A stretch of 10,157 bases of DNA, taken from assembly GCA_030037405.1 (NCBI GenBank), contig JASHRK010000008.1, forward strand, positions 1 through 10,157, read 5' to 3'. This stretch comes from Acidimicrobiales bacterium (GTDB lineage: Bacteria; Actinomycetota; Acidimicrobiia; Acidimicrobiales; Bog-793). Under the pieces are notes generated by a model. The model was not told the origin of the DNA. It saw nothing but the letters and a program-made list of their open reading frames with translations, and did not search any database. Of the stretch, positions 5,749-10,157 are shown one piece after another. Position 1 is the stretch's first letter. Each line of letters opens with the position of its first letter. The translations under genes were made by a program, and so were the position numbers.

Positions 5749-6837
5749 CTAGGCGACGGGCTGGACGGTGCGTACGGGTTGGACCGGCGTGACCGGCCAT
5801 GCAACCGTCGCACCGGAGGCGCTCAGCCCTACCCGGTCGCCGACGGCGACGGGCGAGCGCCCGGCGCAGCGCACCCGGACGGGGGAGGCCGTTTCGTCCG
5901 TGACGACGAGGAGCATGCTGTCGTGGCCGTAGTACTCGAGGTGCCGCACGGTTCCCAGAACGCCGGGGAGCTCGGCTTCGACCTTGCCCGCTCTCGTGAG
6001 GTGCATCTGTTCCGGCCTGATGAGGACGACGACGTCGCCGTCGATCGTCGAGGTGTCCGGCCGCAGCGTCATCGACCCGAACCTCGTCTTCGCCGAACCT
6101 CCGGCGGCGACGCCGGGCACGATGTTGGCATCGCCTAGGAAGCGGGCGAGCTCGGCGTCGGCCGGGCTGGCGTACAGCTCGCCCGGTGCCGCCAGCTGAC
6201 GGATGGCACCGCTCGACATGACTCCGACGAGGTCGGCGATCGAGAGCGCCTCCTCCTGGTCGTGGGTGACGAGGATCGTCGTGATGGCGGCCTCGCGGAG
6301 GATACGCATGACGTCGGCCCTAAGCGCCGCGCGCATCGAGGCGTCGAGAGCGGAGAACGGCTCGTCGAGGAGCACGACGCCCGGGGCCGGGGCGAGGGCT
6401 CGCGCGAGGGCGACGCGCTGCTGCTGGCCGCCGGAGAGCTCGTGGGGGTACCGCCCGCCGAGCCCCGGCATGCCGACGAGGTCGAGCAGCTCCCCGACGC
6501 GCCCGTTCGCCCGTGCCCGGCGCCCCAAGCCGAATCCGATGTTCTTGGCGACGGTGAGGTGGGGGAAGAGGGAGCCGTCCTGAGGGACGTAGCCGATGCC
6601 CCGCCGCTCAGGCGGGACGAAGAGCCCTTCCTCGTCGACGGTGCGGCCCCCGATGCCGATGCGCCCTTGGTCAGGCCGCTCGAAACCTGCCACGAGCCGC
6701 AGCAGCGTCGTCTTCCCACTCCCGGACTCTCCGAGAACGGCTACGACCGAGGCGTTCGGAACCGCCAGATCGAGCTCGACGAGGACCTTCGTCGGCCCGA
6801 ACGACTTCGAGAGCGCCGACAGGACGATCTCGCTCAC
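5749..6837 (-). CDS. ABC transporter ATP-binding protein, FbpC-like (iron(III)-type)
   Basis: This 362-residue ATPase energises an importer. Nucleotide-binding elements are complete: Walker A GESGSGKTT (36-44), Q-loop Q86 in YVPQDGSLFPHLTV, signature LSGGQQQR (134-141), Walker B VVLLDEP (154-160), SALD D-loop and switch His H192 in VTHDQEEA. A TOBE-like regulatory domain follows (about 235-350, with IRPEQMHL). The VPPERRGIGYVPQD...FPHLTV block is typical of FbpC-type ferric iron and related anion or polyamine importers. Iron is the best guess, but substrate cannot be fixed from the ATPase alone. No permease or binding protein adjoins it: a divergent gene lies upstream and uppS downstream. The start is GTG at 6837, because the nearby ATG upstream is out of frame and stops after three codons. 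AGGAGA lies 11 bases upstream. Several dyads lie further upstream and may be operators. Confidence 0.92.
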   Translation of the reverse strand: MSEIVLSALSKSFGPTKVLVELDLAVPNASVVAVLGESGSGKTTLLRLVAGFERPDQGRIGIGGRTVDEEGLFVPPERRGIGYVPQDGSLFPHLTVAKNIGFGLGRRARANGRVGELLDLVGMPGLGGRYPHELSGGQQQRVALARALAPAPGVVLLDEPFSALDASMRAALRADVMRILREAAITTILVTHDQEEALSIADLVGVMSSGAIRQLAAPGELYASPADAELARFLGDANIVPGVAAGGSAKTRFGSMTLRPDTSTIDGDVVVLIRPEQMHLTRAGKVEAELPGVLGTVRHLEYYGHDSMLLVVTDETASPVRVRCAGRSPVAVGDRVGLSASGATVAWPVTPVQPVRTVQPVA

Positions 6838-6866
6838 GACCGCATCGGTCTCCTCTCGGGTTGCCG

Positions 6867-6884
6867 GGTGACCCCGCGGTCACC
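6867..6884. repeat. 18-bp perfect inverted repeat in the leader of the ABC gene
   Basis: GGTGACC-CCGC-GGTCACC has seven-base perfect arms and a four-base spacer. It begins 30 bases upstream of the ABC gene's GTG and just upstream of its AGGAGA site. In RNA transcribed from the minus strand it would form a very stable GC-rich hairpin. As DNA it would be a candidate operator. Its half-site differs from the neighbouring TCAGG dyads, so a different regulator or an RNA role is likely. Confidence 0.45.
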
Positions 6885-6892
6885 AGGGAATA

Positions 6893-6906
6893 TCAGGGCG
6901 GCCTGA
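6893..6906. promoter_or_regulatory. Candidate operator dyad A (TCAGG-N4-CCTGA)
   Basis: TCAGG-GCGG-CCTGA is a perfect inverted repeat with five-base arms, the same architecture as the neighbouring site at 6916-6929. The centres of the two are 23 bases apart. It lies 56 bases upstream of the GTG of the FbpC-like gene. Arms of the form AGG...CCT are typical of DtxR/IdeR/MntR-family metal-responsive repressors. Assigning that family here is inference. Confidence 0.5.
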
Positions 6907-6915
6907 CATTCTCTC

Positions 6916-6929
6916 TCAGGCTAGCCTGA
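6916..6929. promoter_or_regulatory. Candidate operator dyad B (TCAGG-CTAG-CCTGA)
   Basis: TCAGGCTAGCCTGA is a perfect 14-base palindrome. Aligned by eye with the 19-base IdeR/DtxR consensus (TTAGGTTAGSCTAACCTAA), the stretch starting at 6916 agrees at about 13 of 19 positions. With site A it makes a tandem pair between the divergent ABC and coxM genes. A metal-dependent repressor controlling an iron-type importer would fit; no regulator gene is in the window. Confidence 0.55.
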
Positions 6930-6940
6930 CGAAGCCACGA

Positions 6941-6957
6941 CGTCAGCCCCTCTGACG
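6941..6957. repeat. Inverted repeat C upstream of the coxM promoter
   Basis: CGTCAG-CCCCT-CTGACG has perfect six-base arms with a five-base spacer. It ends one base before the predicted -35 box of the coxM promoter, a position used by activators. It shares the TCAG/CTGA core with dyads A and B but has a different spacer, so it may be a related variant site or a separate one. Confidence 0.4.
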
Positions 6958-6958
6958 G

Positions 6959-6987
6959 TTGGGCACGGACCTGACTGGTGCTATACC
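6959..6987 (+). promoter_or_regulatory. coxM: Putative extended -10 promoter for coxMDE
   Basis: TTGGGC (6959-6964), 17 bases, then TATACC (6982-6987), preceded directly by TGC, which forms an extended -10 element (TGn). The -35 is weak (three of six), as is usual for extended -10 or activator-dependent promoters. Transcription would start near 6994, leaving a leader of about 95 bases to the coxM GTG. I see no other good plus-strand promoter in the gap, and no convincing minus-strand promoter for the ABC gene. Confidence 0.45.
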
Positions 6988-7070
6988 TGCTCCAGCCAGC
7001 TGCGGTCTCGGTCCCTACGGCGTCACCGACATCGACATGTCCGCCACGCCCGAACGGGTCTGGCGGCCCT

Positions 7071-7080
7071 GGAAAGGGGG
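7071..7080 (+). promoter_or_regulatory. coxM: Ribosome binding site fixing the coxM start
   Basis: GGAAAGGGGG ends eight bases before the GTG at 7089. The reading frame is open further upstream, back to an ATG at 6978, but the extra residues there are low-complexity and unlike the family. This site and the protein alignment both support GTG 7089. Confidence 0.7.
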
Positions 7081-7088
7081 CGGTCATC

Positions 7089-7913
7089 GTGATCCCGGCC
7101 AAGTTCGACTACGAGCGTGCTTCTTCAGTGGACGAGGCCATCTCGCTCCTCGCCGAGCGAGACGACGACGCCAAGCTGCTCGCCGGAGGGCACTCCCTCC
7201 TGCCTCTCATGAAGCTCAGGATGGCCACGCCGTCGCTTCTCGTCGACATCGGCGGGATAGGCGAGCTCTCCTACGTGAGGGAGGCAGGCGACGAGGTCCT
7301 TGTCGGCGCCCTCACCCGCCACGCCGACCTCGCGAGAGACGAGGTCTGTCGCCGGCAAGTGCCCCTCCTCGCCCACATCGCCGGCCAGGTCGGCGATCCG
7401 CAGGTGCGCCACCGAGGCACGATCGGCGGCTCTCTCTCCCACGGCGACCCGGCCTCCGACCTGCCCGCCGCCTGCCTCGCCCTCGGCGCTTCGTTCGTGG
7501 TGAGAGGCTCCGGGCGAGAGCGCACCATCGAGGCGAGCGACTTCTTCACCGGCTTCCTCGAGACTGCGCTGCAGCCGTCGGAGGTGCTTGTCGAGATCAG
7601 GGTGCCGAAGGCACCTGGCGCCGGCTGGTCCTTCCAGAAGTTCAACCGCCGGGCACAGGACTGGGCGATCGTCGGCGTCGCCGCCGTGAAGAACGGTGGC
7701 ACGAGGATCGCCCTTGTCAACATGGCTTCCACGCCGGTGCGGGCTCGCGCTGCCGAGGCCGTGGCGGACTCCGGGTCGCCGGCGTCGGAAGTTGCCTCCC
7801 ATGCGGCCGACGGGCTCGAGCCACCATCTGACCTCAACGCCTCGGCGGAGTACAGGCGGTACCTGTCGTCCGTGCTTCTTCGCCGAGCGCTCGAGGAGGC
7901 TGCCGTAACCTGA
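7089..7913 (+). CDS. coxM: FAD-binding medium subunit, CO dehydrogenase/xanthine dehydrogenase family
   Basis: This 274-residue flavoprotein passes electrons from the iron-sulfur subunit to FAD and on to an acceptor in molybdenum hydroxylases, on the cytoplasmic side of the membrane. The two FAD-binding motifs are present: AGGHS (32-36) within AGGHSLLPLMKLR and TIGG (111-114) within TIGGSLSHGDPASDLPA. Counted from GTG 7089 they fall at the same residue numbers I recall for Oligotropha CoxM, which supports this start. The C-terminus (DLNASAEYRRYLSSVLLRRALEEA) is typical. Partners are missing: no iron-sulfur subunit (coxS) or molybdopterin subunit (coxL) adjoins, and the gene is followed within four bases by coxD. 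The following coxD and coxE favour a CO-dehydrogenase-type enzyme over xanthine dehydrogenase, but the substrate depends on the absent large subunit. Confidence 0.93.
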   Translation: MIPAKFDYERASSVDEAISLLAERDDDAKLLAGGHSLLPLMKLRMATPSLLVDIGGIGELSYVREAGDEVLVGALTRHADLARDEVCRRQVPLLAHIAGQVGDPQVRHRGTIGGSLSHGDPASDLPAACLALGASFVVRGSGRERTIEASDFFTGFLETALQPSEVLVEIRVPKAPGAGWSFQKFNRRAQDWAIVGVAAVKNGGTRIALVNMASTPVRARAAEAVADSGSPASEVASHAADGLEPPSDLNASAEYRRYLSSVLLRRALEEAAVT

Positions 7914-7917
7914 GCAT

Positions 7918-8853
7918 GTGGGAGACGGCCGGACAGCTGCGATGACGACCTCAGCGGGCGCGCCGGGATCAGTCGCCGAGGTTGCGAGCGCCCTATCGGC
8001 TCACGGTTACCTGGCCGACGAAGGCCTCGCCACCGCCATCTTCCTCGCCCTCGTGCTCGAGCGCCCGCTCTTTCTCGAGGGCGAGGCCGGCGTCGGCAAG
8101 ACAGAGGTGGCCAAGGTCCTCTCGTCCTGGACCGGCGGGGAGCTCTTGCGCCTCCAGTGCTACGAGGGGATCAGTCTTGCCCAGGCCGCGTATGAGTGGG
8201 ACTACGCCCGCCAGCTCCTGCACCTGCGGGCCGTCGAGGCGACGGGAGAGTCCGCCCGCCAGGCCGAGGACGACATCTACGACGAGCGCTTCCTTGTCCG
8301 CCGCCCGCTGCTGCGGGCTCTCGAGTCGGGCAACGGGGCGCCGCCCGTGCTCCTCGTGGACGAGATCGACCGCGCCGACGACGAGTTCGAGGCGTTCCTC
8401 CTCGAGATCCTCTCGGAGTACGCCGTGAGCGTTCCCGAGCTCGGCACGGTGAGGGCGGAAAGGCCGCCGGTCGTCGTCCTCACCTCGAACCGCACGAGAG
8501 ACGTGCACGACGCCCTCAAGCGCCGCTGCCTCTACCACTGGGTCGACCACCCCTCCTTCGAGCGGGAGGTGGAGATCGTGCGCCTGCGCGCCCCCCAGGC
8601 CGTCGAGCGCCTTGCCCGCCAGATCGCCGCCGCGGCGGCGGCGCTGAGGGAGCTTGGCCTCTACAAGCCTCCGGGCGTGGCCGAGACGATCGACTGGGCG
8701 AGCGCCGTCGCCGCCCTCGGCCGCTCGGAGCTCGACGAGCACACCGTCGACGTCACCCTCGGGGCCGTCCTCAAGTACCAGGAGGACCAGTCGCGAGTGC
8801 GGGCGGCGGGCTTGAGCGACATCGTCCGGGCGGCGGTGCTGCGCAGTGGTTGA
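7918..8853 (+). CDS. coxD: MoxR-type AAA+ ATPase, CoxD family
   Basis: This 311-residue AAA+ ATPase resembles CoxD, which is needed to build the copper-sulfur part of the CO dehydrogenase active site after the apoenzyme has folded. Walker A GEAGVGKT (55-62), Walker B VLLVDEID (144-151), a sensor-1 Asn in VVVLTSNRTRD (186-195) and a KRR arginine cluster at 201-203 are all present, so ATP hydrolysis should be intact. MoxR ATPases act together with a VWA-domain partner, here the next gene, which overlaps it by eight bases. The frame begins at GTG 7918, four bases after the coxM stop. An in-frame ATG at 7942 (MTTSAGAPGS) is an equally possible start and gives 303 residues. Neither has a strong Shine-Dalgarno, consistent with translational coupling to coxM. 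Confidence 0.93.
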   Translation: MGDGRTAAMTTSAGAPGSVAEVASALSAHGYLADEGLATAIFLALVLERPLFLEGEAGVGKTEVAKVLSSWTGGELLRLQCYEGISLAQAAYEWDYARQLLHLRAVEATGESARQAEDDIYDERFLVRRPLLRALESGNGAPPVLLVDEIDRADDEFEAFLLEILSEYAVSVPELGTVRAERPPVVVLTSNRTRDVHDALKRRCLYHWVDHPSFEREVEIVRLRAPQAVERLARQIAAAAAALRELGLYKPPGVAETIDWASAVAALGRSELDEHTVDVTLGAVLKYQEDQSRVRAAGLSDIVRAAVLRSG

Positions 8854-10053
8854 GACCGCCACGACGGCTCCCGCCGGTCGCCTTGCCGTCGCCTTCGTCT
8901 CCCTCCTCCGCCGAGCCGGTCTCGAGGTACCTCTCGGCTGCACCATCCTCTTCGCCGAGGCTCTTGGCGCCGTCGGGCTCGACGACCGCCATGCGGTCTA
9001 CTGGGCGGGGAGAGCGACCCTTGTCCGCCGGCCGGAGGACCGGGCGATCTACGATCGCCTCTTCGCCGAGTTCTTCGACCAGCAGCCACCCCTTGCACCG
9101 CTCTGGCGGACCGAGCACGTCACCCTCGAGCTCGACTCCGAGGATGACGAGGGCGGGGAGGCGAGCCCCGAGGAGCTCGAACGTCATGACGAGACGACGG
9201 TGACGGTTCGTTACAGCCCTGTCGAGGTGTTGCGGAACCGCGACTTCGCCCGTTACGACGAGGAGGACTGGCTGAGGCCAGGCGCCTCATCGCCGAGCTG
9301 CGCGCCCACGCCGAGCTCCGCTCTTCCCGCCGCCTCTGCCCGAGCAGCCGGGAGGGGAGCTCCCTCGACCTGCCGAGGACGGTCAGGTCCGCCCTCGCCT
9401 CGGACGGCGAGGCCGTGCGCCGCGCCTGGCGTGCCCCCTCCGAACGCCCTCGCCGCCTCGTCATCATCGTTGACATCTCAGGGTCGATGGAGGCCTACGC
9501 GAGGGCCTTGCTCCGCCTCGCTCACGCCGCCCTCGCCTCGCGCTCGCGGGGCGGTGCCGAGGTCTTCGTGCTCGGGACCCGTCTCACGCGCATCACCCGG
9601 CCGCTGAGCGGGCGGGACCCCGACGCCGCCCTGGCCGAGACCGGGCGTCTCGCCGTCGACTGGCACGGCGGCACGCGCCTTGGCGAGGGGTTGCGGGAGT
9701 TCAACGATCGTTGGGGCAACCGGGGCATGGCGAGAGGGGCGACGGTCGTCATCTGCTCGGATGGTTGGGACAGGGGAGATCCGGGCGTCCTTTCGACCGA
9801 GATGGGGCGGCTCAAGAGGGTCGTCCACCGCGTCGTCTGGGTGAACCCGCTCCGGGCCTCGCCCGGCTACCAGCCGCTGGCGAGGGGCATGGCAGCGGCG
9901 CTGCCCTTCGTCGACGACTTCGTCGACGGCCATTCCCTCGCCTCCCTCGAGGAGGTCGTGGCGGTCATCTCCGGGAGCTCCGAGGCTCCCACTCGGAGAA
10001 GAGGGGGCGAGGGGGCGCCGCTCCCGGCCGTAACGGCACTACGATCCAGGTAA
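8846..10053 (+). CDS. coxE: CoxE-family VWA-domain protein, reading frame broken near 9270
   Basis: CoxE proteins work with the MoxR ATPase CoxD in maturing CO dehydrogenase. The N-terminal part reads in one frame from GTG 8846 to about 9271, ending DFARYDEEDW. The family then continues in the -1 frame as AEARRLIAELR, on through a VWA domain with the metal-site motif DISGSM (codons from 9472), GGTRLGEGL and SDGWDRGD, to the TAA at 10051. Inserting one base (for example a G after 9271, giving GAC-TGG-GCT-GAG) restores a continuous protein of about 402 residues, the usual length. So one base is missing in this sequence. Both halves are well conserved, and there is no slippery heptamer at the junction, so a sequencing or assembly error or a very recent mutation is more likely than an old pseudogene or programmed frameshift. 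A start at 9415 would give a 212-residue VWA-only product. Confidence 0.88.
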
Positions 10054-10063
10054 GCCAACCATA

Positions 10064-10072
10064 GAGGGGAGG
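10064..10072 (+). promoter_or_regulatory. Strong ribosome binding site for the last gene
   Basis: GAGGGGAGG ends four bases before the ATG at 10077. It is one of the best Shine-Dalgarno sequences in the window and supports this short, truncated frame as a real gene. Confidence 0.6.
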
Positions 10073-10076
10073 CGAC

Positions 10077-10157
10077 ATGTGGATAGTGGCAGGGATCCTG
10101 CTTGCGATAGTCGTCCTCGGCGTCGTGGCGGGCTTCCACCTCGGCCCTCACGCCCAC
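10077..10157 (+). CDS. Start of a small membrane protein (partial)
   Basis: The ATG at 10077 opens a frame still running at the window edge (27 codons visible). The visible residues form a membrane segment, MWIVAGILLAIVVLGVVAGF, followed by HLGPHAH, a His-rich turn. It starts 23 bases after the coxE stop on the same strand, so it is probably in the coxMDE transcript. It is not coxF (an XdhC-type protein) judging by this N-terminus. I do not recognise the family and propose no function beyond membrane location. Confidence 0.7.
   Translation, partial: MWIVAGILLAIVVLGVVAGFHLGPHAH

Noticed and set aside
5714..5800. Longer uppS starting at ATG 5800
   Set aside because: It overlaps the ABC gene, lacks a ribosome binding site, and adds residues unlike the family. 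The usual N-terminus begins at M 5713.
6978..7088. Longer coxM starting at ATG 6978
   Set aside because: The extra 37 residues are Pro/Ser-rich and unlike the family. A strong ribosome binding site and the FAD-motif numbering place the start at GTG 7089.
9255..9280. Programmed -1 ribosomal frameshift in coxE
   Set aside because: No slippery heptamer is at the frame switch, and restoring one base gives a normal family protein. A deletion or sequence error explains it more simply.

Overview
The window is GC-rich bacterial chromosome, densely coding, with many GTG starts and short or overlapping gene junctions. The protein families (a caa3-type CtaG, an actinobacterial-style short cis-prenyltransferase, a CoxM/CoxD/CoxE cluster) point to Actinomycetota. 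An Acidimicrobiia-like lineage is my best guess, but it rests on general resemblance, not on a marker gene. I saw no rRNA, tRNA, insertion sequence, CRISPR array or phage gene.

Layout. From 1 to about 3863 a minus-strand terminal oxidase operon runs, in transcription order: a strong TTGACA-N17-TAGATT promoter, a secreted or anchored cupredoxin-domain protein (3762-3076), cytochrome c oxidase subunit II ctaC (3076-2060), subunit I ctaD (2014-62), and the first 11 codons of another gene leaving the window (35-1). From 6837 to 3982, also on the minus strand, lie an FbpC-like ABC ATPase, a cis-prenyl diphosphate synthase and the oxidase assembly protein ctaG, closely spaced as if one operon. ctaG lies just upstream of the oxidase promoter. 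From 6838 to 7088 is a divergent regulatory region with four inverted repeats, two of which share the form TCAGG-N4-CCTGA. To its right, on the plus strand, are coxM (FAD subunit of a CO-dehydrogenase-family molybdenum hydroxylase), coxD (MoxR-type AAA+ maturation ATPase), coxE (VWA protein, reading frame broken by an apparent one-base deletion near 9270) and the start of a small membrane protein.

Functionally, the left half builds and matures a heme-copper oxidase: cupredoxin and CuA subunit for electron entry, CtaD as the catalytic core, and CtaG for assembly. The right half is part of an aerobic CO-dehydrogenase-type system, whose electrons could feed such an oxidase. Its large (coxL) and small (coxS) subunits are not in the window.

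The most unusual points are these. CtaD keeps every heme and CuB ligand but lacks the usual D-channel Asp and K-channel Lys. The prenyltransferase has replacements at two very conserved N-terminal active-site positions. Paired dyads sit in front of an iron-transporter-like ATPase. coxE is frameshifted. A 14-codon leader with its own good ribosome binding site is wedged between ctaC and ctaD.
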